Source: an uncultured Olsenella sp.
Lineage (GTDB): Bacteria > Actinomycetota > Coriobacteriia > Coriobacteriales > Atopobiaceae
NCBI GenBank assembly: GCA_937900605.1
Contig: CALCDK010000075.1
Coordinates: 1-42,156 of the forward strand
Reading direction: 5' to 3'
Length of the DNA: 42,156 nucleotides
Shown: positions 1-8,139 of the stretch, piece after piece
How the letters are laid out: each line of letters begins with the position of its first letter
Numbering within the stretch: position 1 is the stretch's first letter
Made by a program: the position numbers and the translations under genes
The notes under the pieces: generated by a model
What the model was told of the DNA's origin: nothing
The model's input: the letters and a program-made list of their open reading frames with translations, nothing else
Databases searched by the model: none

Positions 1-2
1 TG

Positions 3-1136
3 GAGGCGGAGGGTGAGCGAATTCTCAAGCTCAACATCGGCAACCCCGCGCCCTTCGGCTTCCGCACGCCCGACGAGGTGGTCCTTGACATGCGCCAGCA
101 GCTCACCGAGTGCGAGGGCTACTCGGACTCCAAGGGCCTCTTCTCGGCGCGCAAGGCGATCATGCAGTACGCGCAGCTCAAGGGCCTGCCCAACCTGGAC
201 ATGGACACGATCTACACCGGCAACGGCGTCTCGGAGCTCATCCAGCTGAGCATGCACGCCCTTCTCGACAGCGGCGACGAGATCCTCATCCCAGCGCCCG
301 ACTACCCGCTGTGGACCGCGTGCGCCACGCTCTCGGGCGGCACGCCGGTGCACTACCGCTGCGACGAGCAGGCCGACTGGTACCCGGACCTCGCCGACAT
401 CGAGGCCAAGGTCACGCCCAGGACCAAGGCGATCGTCATCATCAACCCCAACAACCCCACCGGCGCGGTCTACCCGCGTGAGGTGCTGCAGGACATCGTC
501 GAGATCGCCCGCCGCCACCAGCTCATGATCTTCTCGGACGAGATCTACGACCGCCTGTGCATGGACGGCGTCGAGCACGTCTCCATCGCGAGCCTGGCGC
601 CCGACCTGCCCTGCGTGACCTTCTCGGGCCTGTCCAAGAGCCACATGGTGGCCGGCTTCCGCATCGGCTGGATGGTCGTGTCGGGCAACAAGTCGTGCAT
701 CAAGGACTTCCTGCTGGGCGTCAACATGCTGTCAAACATGAGGCTGTGCTCCAACGTGCCGGGCCAGTCCATCGTGCAGACTGCCCTGGGCGGCTACCAG
801 AGCGTCGAGCGATACGTCGAGCCGGGTGGGCGCGTCCACGAGCAGCGCGACTACGTCTACGAGGCGCTCAACTCCATCGACGGCATCAGCGCGGTCAAGC
901 CGCGCGCGGCGTTCTACATCTTCCCGCGCATCGACGTGAAGAAGTTCAACATCACAGACGACGAGCAGTTCGCCCTGGACCTGCTGCACGAGAAGCGCAT
1001 CCTGGTCACCCGCGGCGGCGGCTTCAACTGGCCCGAGCCCGACCACTTCCGCGTGGTCTATCTGCCTCAGATGCGCGTGCTGCGCGAGTGCATGGAGGAC
1101 CTCGCCGACTTCCTGTCGCACTACCGCCAGGCGTAG
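3..1136 (+). CDS. AlaA-like class I/II aminotransferase (5' partial)
   Basis: PLP-dependent fold-type I aminotransferase, probably an alanine/pyruvate transaminase acting in the cytoplasm. The open frame runs in from the window edge: the residues before the first internal ATG (78) read LNIGNPAPFGF, a conserved N-terminal motif of the AlaA/AlaT group, so the true start lies outside the window and position 78 is not the start. The PLP lysine is codon 636-638 within SGLSKSHMVAGFRIGW, matching the family SxSKxxxxxGxRxGW pattern; NPNNPTGAVY and SDEIYDRL are the other cofactor-site motifs. The C-terminus is complete. Substrate assignment rests on resemblance to AlaA and is less certain than the fold. 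No close co-directional partner follows (217 bp to the next start). Confidence 0.9.
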   Translation, partial: EAEGERILKLNIGNPAPFGFRTPDEVVLDMRQQLTECEGYSDSKGLFSARKAIMQYAQLKGLPNLDMDTIYTGNGVSELIQLSMHALLDSGDEILIPAPDYPLWTACATLSGGTPVHYRCDEQADWYPDLADIEAKVTPRTKAIVIINPNNPTGAVYPREVLQDIVEIARRHQLMIFSDEIYDRLCMDGVEHVSIASLAPDLPCVTFSGLSKSHMVAGFRIGWMVVSGNKSCIKDFLLGVNMLSNMRLCSNVPGQSIVQTALGGYQSVERYVEPGGRVHEQRDYVYEALNSIDGISAVKPRAAFYIFPRIDVKKFNITDDEQFALDLLHEKRILVTRGGGFNWPEPDHFRVVYLPQMRVLRECMEDLADFLSHYRQA

Positions 1137-1352
1137 GGCGCCGGCCCGGAGGTCGCGCGCCGTCCGGGGTGCGACTCGGCTGCGGCCGGGTGCCGCGCCC
1201 CTCTCGCCCCCGCCGTGACGCCTTCCGTCTGGCAACGACGCGGGAAATCCTGCGTCTTTCCTGTGGAACGGCGGTTTGTGCCCCATACTTGGTTGGTTAA
1301 CCGCGACGAGAGGCGTCGTGAGATGAGAGCCCGTGGGGCGCGAGAGGAAAAG

Positions 1353-2312
1353 ATGTCTGAGTACAACGAGAACGCAGAGATGACGGACGAGGCTGTCGAG
1401 AGGGCCACCGAGGTCGCCGAGGTCGAGGCCGTGGCCGCAGCCGAGCAGGAGGTCCAGCTCGAGGAGAAGGGTGAGGACCTGACCGAGAAGTTCTTCGACA
1501 AGGTGCAGCGCTCCGCCCGCCTGATGCGCGCCCGCCGCGCCGTCATGGCCCGCGAGGCCCACGAGGCCCAGGAGCGCACCCGCATGAGCGACCTGGTCCG
1601 CGCCGTGAAGCTCCTCGAGCTCAAGGAGTCCATGGACCAGAAGGAGCTCGCCGACCTGCTGGGCCTGCGCGTCCACGTGGTGCACGACCTGCTGACCAAG
1701 GCCGAGGCCGACGGCATCGTCGCCCGCGAGTTCCCCGAGGACGACCCCGAGGACAAGCGCCGCGTCGTCGTGCGCGCCTGCGAGGGCGCCCTCGAGAAGG
1801 CCTCCGCGGTCGACGACGAGCCCGAGCAGCTCGTCCCCGGCCTCACCGACGAGGACATGGAGCAGATCTGCGACCTGCTCGACAAGGTCATCGCGCCCCT
1901 CACCACCCTTGGCCTGGAGGAGGACCGCGGCCCGCGCGGCGGCTTCGGCGGCCGTGGCGGCGACCGTGGCGACCGTGGCGGCTTCCGTGGCGGCCGCGGC
2001 GGCTATGACCGCGGCGGCGACCGTGGCGGCTTCCGTGGCGGCGACCGCGGCGGCCGTGGCGGCTACGGCAACGACCGCGGCGGCTACCGTGGCGGCAATC
2101 GCGACGACCGCGGCCCGCGTCCGGGCCGTGGCGGCGACTTCCGTGGCGGCAATCGCGGCGGCCGTGGGGGCTACGGCAACGACCGTGGCAACGACCGCGG
2201 CAACGACCGCGGCGGCTACCGTGACGACCGCGGCGGTCGTGGCGGCTATCGCGGCGGCAACGACCGTGGCAGCCGTGGTGGCTACGGCAACGACCGTGGC
2301 GGCCGCTACTAG
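1353..2312 (+). CDS. MarR-like winged-helix protein with long RGG-repeat tail
   Basis: A 319-residue protein. I chose ATG 1353 because GAGAGGAAA lies just upstream; a longer in-frame start at 1215 would add an unconserved-looking stretch across the leader. Layout: acidic N-terminus (about 1-45), a basic helix with [10 protein letters not shown], a winged-helix domain resembling MarR (about 66-140, with [20 protein letters not shown] as the helix-turn-helix and a basic wing EDKRRVVVR), a short acidic linker, then from residue 192 to the end about 128 residues made almost entirely of [11 protein letters not shown] and GNDRG repeats. RGG tails in other proteins bind RNA and promote condensation; a DNA-binding domain joined to one is unusual in bacteria. 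The target is unknown. It stands alone and ends in a strong terminator. Confidence 0.85.
   Translation: MSEYNENAEMTDEAVERATEVAEVEAVAAAEQEVQLEEKGEDLTEKFFDKVQRSARLMRARRAVMAREAHEAQERTRMSDLVRAVKLLELKESMDQKELADLLGLRVHVVHDLLTKAEADGIVAREFPEDDPEDKRRVVVRACEGALEKASAVDDEPEQLVPGLTDEDMEQICDLLDKVIAPLTTLGLEEDRGPRGGFGGRGGDRGDRGGFRGGRGGYDRGGDRGGFRGGDRGGRGGYGNDRGGYRGGNRDDRGPRPGRGGDFRGGNRGGRGGYGNDRGNDRGNDRGGYRDDRGGRGGYRGGNDRGSRGGYGNDRGGRY
1924..2309 (+). repeat. RGG-encoding tandem degenerate repeat
   Basis: Within the preceding gene the DNA is a degenerate array of CGTGGCGGC/CGCGGCGGC units with GACCGTGGC and AACGACCGC spacers. It is coding in the + frame. The other two frames also stay open and give long artefactual alanine/threonine- or valine-rich proteins on both strands. 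Confidence 0.9.
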
Positions 2313-2337
2313 GACCTCTGCGCTCTGAGCGACCCCT

Positions 2338-2366
2338 GGGGCCCCGGACTCGTCCGGGGCCCCTTT
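2338..2366 (+). terminator. Rho-independent terminator
   Basis: Perfect 11-bp stem GGGGCCCCGGA / TCCGGGGCCCC with loop CTCG, followed by TTTCTCGTG. It sits 26 bases after the stop of the MarR-RGG gene. Confidence 0.9.
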
Positions 2367-2467
2367 CTCGTGCGCGGGGCCGGCGAGAGGGGCGCGCTGC
2401 GGCGCGCGAGGTCCCGTCGCGCTGCCCCGACGTGACCCCGATGCGGCCGCGCCGTCCGAGGGCGTGC

Positions 2468-2818
2468 CTAGCCCGGCAGGCGCCTGATGCGCAAGATCTC
2501 CTCGAACGGGATGCGCGTGCGCACCACCTGCAGGACGCGCGCGTCGGGCTCCACGCAGGCCACGGCCCCCTCGACCGTCTGGTAGCGCCGCTCGTCGTCG
2601 AGGTAGTACGTCACGCGGACGAGGTCGCGCGTCCTGAGCGACGCGAGGGTCCGCGAGATGGCCATCACCTCCTCCGGCGAGCACTCGTGACGATCCTCCG
2701 GGACGCGCTCCTGCTGCCGCACCAGGTCGTAGTAGCCGCTCAGCGCGGCGAAGGGCACGAACTGGGCCGCCCGGTCCGGGTGCCTGAGGGCGGGCTCGCC
2801 CCACTGCGGCCTACTCAT
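2468..2818 (-). CDS. YolD-like protein
   Basis: A 116-residue protein of the YolD-like family, recognised by the N-terminal DRAAQFVPFAALSGY motif and its position directly after a UvrX/DinB-type polymerase. In Gram-positive bacteria and their mobile elements YolD proteins are encoded with Y-family polymerases and are thought to act as accessory (UmuD-like) partners; the biochemical role is poorly defined. The ATG at 2816-2818 overlaps the polymerase stop by 8 bases, with GTGGGAGG upstream as ribosome-binding site, so the two are translationally coupled in one SOS operon driven from the LexA-box region near 4200. Confidence 0.85.
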   Translation of the reverse strand: MSRPQWGEPALRHPDRAAQFVPFAALSGYYDLVRQQERVPEDRHECSPEEVMAISRTLASLRTRDLVRVTYYLDDERRYQTVEGAVACVEPDARVLQVVRTRIPFEEILRIRRLPG

Positions 2819-4136
2819 GGTGGCCTCCCACCTGCTGGTTGCGCTCGCGCCCCGTGGCCTCGTCGCGCAGGCTGGCGCCCCGGACGAGGGCGTTGCGGCC
2901 GAAGCGGCGCTTGATGGCGGTGGTCGTCCTGCTCAGGCTGCGCTCCTGCGCCTGGCGCTCCACGTCGTCGAGCAGCGAGAGGGGCGCAAGCTCCTCGGGC
3001 ACGAGGCCGCCGGCGCCCAGGTTGATGCGGCGCACCTTGAGGCCCGGAACCGCCACCTGGTCGAAGATCCCCAGGAACTGGGCCATGAGCTCCTCTCGCG
3101 AGTTGGTGGGGCCGGCGAGCTTGTGCGACGCGCCCGAGGTGGGGACGCGCGCCCCCACCATCTGGGTGCCGTGGCCCGCCTCGAAGAGGCGCGCCTCCTG
3201 CTGGGCCATGAGCTCGGCGCGGTCGAACGCGTACCCCAGCGACAGCGAGACCTGCGAGCAGGCAACGCCCTTCTCGACGAGGTCGAGCACCAGGCCGTCG
3301 GCCATCTCGCGCACCACGGTGCGGGCCTCGGCCGTGGCGTAGTCGCGCGGGAGCACCTGGCCGCTGCAGCACGAGTGCGCCTTGGGCCGGTACGCCTTGA
3401 TCTGCGCCATGGTGCACTCCTCGCGGCCCCAGGCGTGGTCGTAGAGGATCTCCGCGTTGACGCCGAACTCCCGCCGGAGCATGGCCGGGTCGAGCATCGC
3501 CACCTGCCCCATGCGGTCCGCGCCCATGCGCGCGAGGCGCCGCGCGATGCCCGGACCGATGCCCCAGATGTCCGTGATGGGGCGGTGCGGCCAGATCCTG
3601 ACCTTGTAGAGCTCCTCGTCGAGCTCCCCGATGTTGTCCGGCGCGTGCTTGGCGGTGACGTCCAGGGCGACCTTGGCCAGGAACAGGTTGGGGCCCAGCC
3701 CGGCCGTGGCGCAGATGCCCGTCTCGCGCATCACGAGGTCCATGAGGTCGCGCGCCATCTGTCGCGGCGTGCGCCCGTAGAGGACGACGTAGGGCGCGAG
3801 GTCGATGAAGCACTCGTCCACCGAGTAGACGTGGACGTCCTGCGGCGAGAAGTACCGCAGATAGAGGCCGTAGATCTGGGCCGAGACCTCCATGTAGCGG
3901 CGCATGCGCGGGCGCACCGCCCGGTAGCGCACGTCGGGCGGGATCTCGAACAGGCGGCAGCGGTTGCGCACCCCGAGCGCCTTCATGGCGGGGGTGATGG
4001 CCAGGCAGATGGTGCCACGGCCGCGCGAGGTGTCCGCGACGACGAGGCACTCCTCGAACGGGTCGTAGCCGTGGTCGACGCACTCGACGGACGCGTAGAA
4101 GGACTTGAGGTCGATGCAGAGATAGGCGGGTTCCAT
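2811..4136 (-). CDS. Y-family DNA polymerase, UvrX/UmuC type
   Basis: Error-prone lesion-bypass polymerase of 441 residues. Palm/finger motifs are visible: CIDLKSFYASVE with the first metal-binding Asp at residue 9, then YSVDECFIDL carrying the second acidic pair, and a helix-hairpin-helix (IWGIGPGIARRL). The C-terminal little-finger region carries the Arg/Lys-rich segments usual for this group. I place the start at ATG 4136 (TTGGAGCG upstream) rather than at the longest frame start 4196, because that extension runs through both LexA boxes and has no family resemblance. Followed by yolD with an 8-base overlap. Pairing with YolD and the SOS boxes suggests an inducible mutagenesis cassette of the kind often carried by mobile elements. 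Confidence 0.92.
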   Translation of the reverse strand: MEPAYLCIDLKSFYASVECVDHGYDPFEECLVVADTSRGRGTICLAITPAMKALGVRNRCRLFEIPPDVRYRAVRPRMRRYMEVSAQIYGLYLRYFSPQDVHVYSVDECFIDLAPYVVLYGRTPRQMARDLMDLVMRETGICATAGLGPNLFLAKVALDVTAKHAPDNIGELDEELYKVRIWPHRPITDIWGIGPGIARRLARMGADRMGQVAMLDPAMLRREFGVNAEILYDHAWGREECTMAQIKAYRPKAHSCCSGQVLPRDYATAEARTVVREMADGLVLDLVEKGVACSQVSLSLGYAFDRAELMAQQEARLFEAGHGTQMVGARVPTSGASHKLAGPTNSREELMAQFLGIFDQVAVPGLKVRRINLGAGGLVPEELAPLSLLDDVERQAQERSLSRTTTAIKRRFGRNALVRGASLRDEATGRERNQQVGGHHE

Positions 4137-4147
4137 GGCGCTCCAAG

Positions 4148-4161
4148 CAAACGGGTGTTCG
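4148..4161 (-). promoter_or_regulatory. LexA (SOS) box 1
   Basis: On the minus strand the site reads CGAACACCCGTTTG, fitting the Gram-positive LexA operator CGAAC-N4-GTTYG. It ends 12 bases before the polymerase start, where it would block transcription or initiation until SOS induction. Confidence 0.8.
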
Positions 4162-4193
4162 TTCACAGGATAGCATGCGACGCCCCCCGGATA

Positions 4194-4207
4194 CAAACAC
4201 CCGTTCC
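4194..4207 (-). promoter_or_regulatory. LexA (SOS) box 2
   Basis: Minus strand GGAACGGGTGTTTG, one base from the CGAAC-N4-GTTYG consensus. Its centre is 46 bp from box 1. The two boxes together also form an inverted repeat (12 of 13 positions). A second box suggests cooperative, tight repression. Confidence 0.7.
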
Positions 4208-4372
4208 GTTTTTGCGCCTGCCGAGAAGCTCGGTCCCGCCCTTCTCGCCGCCGGCCCCGCGGCCCGGTCCCGTCGCCGGTGATACGCGAGCCGCCGCTCC
4301 CGGGGCGCTTTGCGCGCGCGGCCCGCGCGGGGGTACCATCGGCCCATGCGACCCGATCGAGGAGGGACTCAC

Positions 4373-4633
4373 ATGGGACTCCACTGCACCGACTGCGTGT
4401 ACTCGTCCTTCTCGGCCAACGAGGGCTCCGGGCTCTTCCAGGGAGCCTGCAGCCGCGGCTTCACGCTGGCCGACCCCAGGTCCGGGGAGGGGCCCGGCAG
4501 GCGCTTCGCCGCCCAGCCGCGCGACCTCGTCCCGGTGTGCGACCCCTTTGGCAAGGAGTACCTGCGCAAGAGCTGCGTGTGCGAGCGCTTCTCGCCGCGT
4601 GACGCGTCGGGCTCCGCCCAGCCGCGCGGCTAG
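4373..4633 (+). CDS. Small Cys-rich protein, unknown function
   Basis: An 86-residue cytoplasmic protein that I do not recognise. The start ATG 4373 follows GAGGAGGGACTC, a strong ribosome-binding site; the longer in-frame start at 4310 lacks one. Cysteines occur as HCTDCVYS near the N-terminus, ACSRGF, VCDPFGKEYL and SCVCERFSP, a spacing that could bind zinc or an Fe-S cluster. It is divergent from the SOS polymerase operon, and its promoter region shares the roughly 180-bp interval containing the LexA boxes, so SOS regulation is possible but not shown. Confidence 0.7.
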   Translation: MGLHCTDCVYSSFSANEGSGLFQGACSRGFTLADPRSGEGPGRRFAAQPRDLVPVCDPFGKEYLRKSCVCERFSPRDASGSAQPRG

Positions 4634-4889
4634 CCGCCGGGGGGAGCGCCGGCTCGGCCCCGCTGTCGGCTGCTCGCCCCCCCGCCGCTCGCCGCCCGCT
4701 GCCCTCCGCCCCGCTCCGTCCCGTGCCCGCTATCGCGTCCTGCGCCGTTCGCCGCCCCCCCCCGCAGCCGCTTGCCGGGCGAAACGAAGTGCTTACACAC
4801 CGACGTCGTGGAAGTCCCTTCGCTTTGGTAGGATGTCCCCCAACGAGACCCGTCCCGCAAGGGGCGTCAAAGACGAAAGGGGAACCACC

Positions 4890-5822
4890 ATGAGGGCACG
4901 CAGGCTCTTCTCCATCCTGGGGGCGCTCGTCCTCTCGATCGCGCTCGTCGGCTGCGGGTCGGCGGTCGACGTCGAGAAGCTCACCGGGGAACTCGTCGGA
5001 ACCTGGGAGTTCGAGTCCGGCACCTTCGGCGGCAGGACCTACGGCGAGGAGGAACGCGACCAGCTCCGTGCGCTTGGGGTCAACGTCACCATCGACCTCG
5101 ACTCCAACGGCGACATGCTCCTCGACGCCGGCGGCGACCAGACCAAGGGCACGTGGAAGATCAAGGACGAGACCACCATCGAGCTCGACGACGGCTCCGA
5201 CTCCGTCGACGTGGCCTACGAGGACGACCGCCTCACCTTGACCGACGGCGACGAGCACATGACGTTCGTCAAGGTCGACGACGACCCCGACTGCGACCGC
5301 GACCCGTCCGAGAACGCCGGCCTGCTGGGTGCCGAGGAGCAGGAGGAGGGCAAGGCCGACGACGCCGAGGGCAAGGGCGACGACTCCGACGCGACCGACC
5401 TGCAGTCCATGGTCGACACGATCATGTCCCCCGAGGCCGACGCCGCCAACGCCGCCTACGTCGCGGGCGTCACGGTCACGAGCCCCATGGACCAGCCCGT
5501 CCTCTCCAACGGCCACTTCGACATCAGGTGCGTGGGCGTGGGCGAGGACTTCGAGGGAGACACCGGCTACCTCCTCGAGGTCACCAACAAGACCGACGAG
5601 GACCTCGTGCTCACGGTCCTCGAGGCCAGCATCGACGGCGAGGACGCCTACGACCCGGCCTTCTTCACCCTGCACGTGACTCCCAACGGCACGGCCAAGG
5701 GCTTCTTCTACTTCGAGCACGAGAGCTTCGTCGTCGACGAGACCACCCACTTCACCGGCGAGATCGGCGTGCTCGACGCCAAGGCCGAGCCGTTCGACGT
5801 CCTGAACTTCTCGATCAACTAG
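4890..5822 (+). CDS. Secreted lipoprotein with acidic linker, unknown function
   Basis: A 310-residue lipoprotein: short basic start, hydrophobic segment, and lipobox ALVGC with the lipidated Cys at residue 22, so it should be anchored on the outer face of the membrane. The first half (about 30-125) contains a lipocalin-like or DUF-type beta-rich segment with repeated GTW motifs (VGTWEFESG, KGTWKIKDE). A strongly acidic Asp/Glu/Gly linker follows (about 130-170). The C-terminal part (about 190-310) looks like a DUF5067/DUF4352-type immunoglobulin-like domain (LLEVTNKTDEDLVLTV). ATG 4890 has AAAGGGGAACC upstream. Domain names are by resemblance only. Monocistronic. Confidence 0.8.
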   Translation: MRARRLFSILGALVLSIALVGCGSAVDVEKLTGELVGTWEFESGTFGGRTYGEEERDQLRALGVNVTIDLDSNGDMLLDAGGDQTKGTWKIKDETTIELDDGSDSVDVAYEDDRLTLTDGDEHMTFVKVDDDPDCDRDPSENAGLLGAEEQEEGKADDAEGKGDDSDATDLQSMVDTIMSPEADAANAAYVAGVTVTSPMDQPVLSNGHFDIRCVGVGEDFEGDTGYLLEVTNKTDEDLVLTVLEASIDGEDAYDPAFFTLHVTPNGTAKGFFYFEHESFVVDETTHFTGEIGVLDAKAEPFDVLNFSIN

Positions 5823-5827
5823 CCTTC

Positions 5828-5866
5828 GGCGAGAGGTGCCGCGTGCTCCCGGCGAGAGGTGCCGCG
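5828..5866 (+). repeat. Tandem 16-bp direct repeat after lipoprotein gene
   Basis: GGCGAGAGGTGCCGCG occurs at 5828-5843 and again, identical, at 5851-5866 (period 23). It begins five bases after the lipoprotein stop codon. Confidence 0.9.
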
Positions 5867-5924
5867 CGGCTCGGGACGCCTTCGGGCCCAGACGTCCGGG
5901 CGGCGACCGCGCTCTGACGCAAGA

Positions 5925-5958
5925 GGGGGACGACGCCTGCGGGCGCCGTCCCCCTTCT
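5925..5958 (+). terminator. Terminator hairpin, probably bidirectional
   Basis: Stem GGGGGACG (5925-5932) / CGTCCCCC (5947-5954) followed by TTCTCGTG. It serves the lipoprotein gene on the + strand and may also stop transcription arriving from dtd on the minus strand. Confidence 0.7.
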
Positions 5959-5971
5959 CGTGTGCGCTGGC

Positions 5972-6054
5972 CGCGATGCCGGGCACCATGCCGGGCGCCT
6001 CTCGCCGCGATGCCGACGCGATGCCGGGCACCATGCGGGGCGCCCCTCGCCGCG
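5972..6054. repeat. Tandem 38-bp direct repeat
   Basis: Positions 5972-6009 and 6017-6054 are the same 38-bp sequence with two substitutions (period 45). The unit starts CGCGATGCCGGGCACCATGC and ends CTCGCCGCG. It fills the gap between the terminator and the end of dtd and shows no coding potential. Confidence 0.9.
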
Positions 6055-6056
6055 CG

Positions 6057-6521
6057 TCAGGCGCGCCAGCCCATCTCGTCCGTGTCGAGCATCACGGTGA
6101 ACGGGCCGTCGTTGACCAGGCCCACGCGCATGTCCGCGCCGAAGACGCCGCAGCCCACGCGCGCCTCGCCCAGCTCCTCGCGCGCCGCGTTGCAGAACGC
6201 CTCGTAGACGCCGCGCGCCAGCTCGGGGCAGGCCGCCCCCGTGAAGGAGGGGCGGTTGCCGCGCCGGCAGTCGGCGTAGAGCGTGAACTGGCTCACCACG
6301 AGCACCTCCCCGCCCGTGTCGAGCATCGAGAGGTTGGTCTTGCCGGCGTCGTCGGCGCAGACGCTCATCGTGGCCACCTTGTGCCACAGCCTGCGGGCCA
6401 GCGCCTCGTCGTCGGTCGGGGCCACGCCGAGCAGCACCAGGTAGCCGGCGCCGCAGCGTCCCACGACGTCGCCTGCCACCTCGACCTGCGCGCGCTCGAC
6501 GCGCTGCACGAGCGCCCGCAC
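6057..6521 (-). CDS. dtd: D-aminoacyl-tRNA deacylase
   Basis: Hydrolyses D-amino acids mis-attached to tRNA in the cytoplasm. The 154-residue length is typical for bacterial Dtd. Signature motifs are present: SQFTLYAD with SQxT at residues 77-80 and the proline-containing cross-subunit motif NDGPFT at 137-142 (canonical GPVT; here Phe replaces Val). The start is GTG 6521, one base after the stop codon of the M32 peptidase gene upstream, so the two are co-transcribed and dtd is probably translated by termination-reinitiation. Confidence 0.95.
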   Translation of the reverse strand: MRALVQRVERAQVEVAGDVVGRCGAGYLVLLGVAPTDDEALARRLWHKVATMSVCADDAGKTNLSMLDTGGEVLVVSQFTLYADCRRGNRPSFTGAACPELARGVYEAFCNAAREELGEARVGCGVFGADMRVGLVNDGPFTVMLDTDEMGWRA

Positions 6522-6522
6522 G

Positions 6523-8139
6523 CTAGGCCCCCAGGCGGTAGAGGGCGGAGTACTTGCGCGTCAGGTAGTCGGTGTAGTGCTCCGGCGAGAAGGGCTCGCC
6601 GCACGCCAGCTCGACGATCTCGAGCGAGTCCTTGGAGCGGCCCCACTTCCAGACGCGCTCGCGCAGCCAGTCGCGTACGGGCGCGAGGTCGCCCGAGGCG
6701 AGCGTCCCGTCGAAGTCCATGCCACCGGCCACCATGGCGTCGCGGAACTGCGCGGCGAAGGCGGTGCCCAGCGCGTAGGTGGGGAAGTAGCCCAGGCTGC
6801 CGCCGGACCAGTGGACGTCCTGCAGCGCGCCGTGCGCGTCGTCGGGGACCTCGACGCCCAGGTAGGCGCGGTACTTCTCGGCCCACAGGCGCGGCACGTC
6901 GTCCGCGCGGGCCTCGCCGGACAGCAGCAGCTGCTCGATCTCGTAGCGCACCAGGACGTGGAGCGGGTAGGTGAGCTCGTCTGCCTCCGTGCGGATGAGG
7001 CTGGGGGCGACGACGTTCTCGGCGAGGTAGAGCTGGTGAGGCGTCACGCGCGCGAACTGCCCGGGGAAGCTGCGGCGCAGGGCCTCGAGCAGCGGGCCCG
7101 CGAAGGCCTCGCTGCGGCCGACGACGTTCTCGAAGAAGCGCGACTGCGACTCGTGCAGCGCCATGTTGCTCACGCCGGCCAGCGAGGTCTGGCGCAGCTC
7201 GCGCGCCACGCCCTGCTCGACGAGCGCGTGGCCGCCCTCGTGCAGCATCGAGAAGACGTTGGAGAGCAGGTCGTCCTCGTAGACGTGGCTCGCCAGGATG
7301 ACGAAGCTGCCGGACGGGCCGCCGGTGAACGGGTGCTCGGTGCGGCCGAGCCACAGCGCGTCGCGGTCGATGCCCTCGAGGTCGACGAGGTCCTCGGCCA
7401 GGCGCCACTGGCGCTCGGCGTCGAAGGTGCCCTCGACCACGGAGCGGTCGGGCTGGTGGCGGCTCGCCATGCAGTCGGCCAGCAGCGGCACCACGCACTC
7501 GCGCACGCGGTCGAAGAACGGGTCGTACAGCGAGCGGTCGGCGCCCCACTCGTACTCGTTGAGCAGCACGTCGTAGGGGTCGCGCGAGGGGTCCTTGGCC
7601 TGGGCGCAGCGGCGCTGGACGTCCACGATGCGGTCGAGGTACGGCGAGAAGGACGACCAGTCCGAGGCCGCCTTGGTGCGGTGCCAGACCTCGTCGGCCT
7701 CGCACGTGAGGCGGCTGAGCTCGGCCTGGAGCTCGGGCGGCACGTCGAGCATGGACGCGCGGTCGCGGCGCAGGATGCGCACCTGGTCGGCGCGGTAGCC
7801 GCCGGCGAGGTCGTCGCGGGCCGCGAGCCGGTCGAGCAGCGGGCCCACCTCGGGCGCGCAGAGGGCCTCGCACCAGGCCTGCATGAGCGTGGCGAGCGCC
7901 TCGCCGCGGTCGGCGCACGCGGCGGGCGGGTCGATGACCGAGCCGAGCGAGGAGACCTCGCCGGCGGCGTAGCGCAGCGAGAAGAGCGTGCGCTCGAGGC
8001 GGTCGAGGGCCTCGAGGTCGGCGCAGGCGTCGGCGGGGGTTGCGGCGGGGGTGACGGCGGGGTCGGGGCCGGGGACGGGGACGGCGCTCGCGCCGTCGGC
8101 CTGGGGGACGGTCCCCGTGAGGTTGGTGTCGTCGGGCAT
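6523..8139 (-). CDS. M32-family (Taq-type) metallocarboxypeptidase
   Basis: Cytoplasmic zinc carboxypeptidase removing C-terminal residues from peptides. 538 residues; the M32 catalytic helix carries HEGGH at residues 300-304, and HESQSRFFEN about 25-30 residues later supplies the third zinc-ligand Glu. The last quarter has the family motif LGTAFAAQF. Residues about 10-36 form a Pro/Ala-rich low-complexity extension that is not part of the fold. ATG 8139 has CAGGAGGCCCAG upstream. It is the first gene of a two-gene unit with dtd. Confidence 0.93.
   Translation of the reverse strand: MPDDTNLTGTVPQADGASAVPVPGPDPAVTPAATPADACADLEALDRLERTLFSLRYAAGEVSSLGSVIDPPAACADRGEALATLMQAWCEALCAPEVGPLLDRLAARDDLAGGYRADQVRILRRDRASMLDVPPELQAELSRLTCEADEVWHRTKAASDWSSFSPYLDRIVDVQRRCAQAKDPSRDPYDVLLNEYEWGADRSLYDPFFDRVRECVVPLLADCMASRHQPDRSVVEGTFDAERQWRLAEDLVDLEGIDRDALWLGRTEHPFTGGPSGSFVILASHVYEDDLLSNVFSMLHEGGHALVEQGVARELRQTSLAGVSNMALHESQSRFFENVVGRSEAFAGPLLEALRRSFPGQFARVTPHQLYLAENVVAPSLIRTEADELTYPLHVLVRYEIEQLLLSGEARADDVPRLWAEKYRAYLGVEVPDDAHGALQDVHWSGGSLGYFPTYALGTAFAAQFRDAMVAGGMDFDGTLASGDLAPVRDWLRERVWKWGRSKDSLEIVELACGEPFSPEHYTDYLTRKYSALYRLGA

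Noticed and set aside
1924..2309. Possible CRISPR or satellite array
   Set aside because: Units are degenerate, in frame and lack spacers of constant length; they encode RGG repeats.
732..2804. 690-residue open frame on the minus strand
   Set aside because: It runs antisense through the aminotransferase and RGG genes; its long Ala/Thr/Val-rich stretch is the complement of the RGG repeats, with no ribosome-binding site or domain.
4136..4196. Longer N-terminus for the Y-family polymerase
   Set aside because: It would translate both LexA boxes and precedes the conserved start without a ribosome-binding site.
2817..4889. Long + strand frame across the polymerase operon joined to the lipoprotein
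   Set aside because: The part before 4890 is antisense to the polymerase and yolD and low in complexity; only the section from ATG 4890, with its signal peptide, is a gene.
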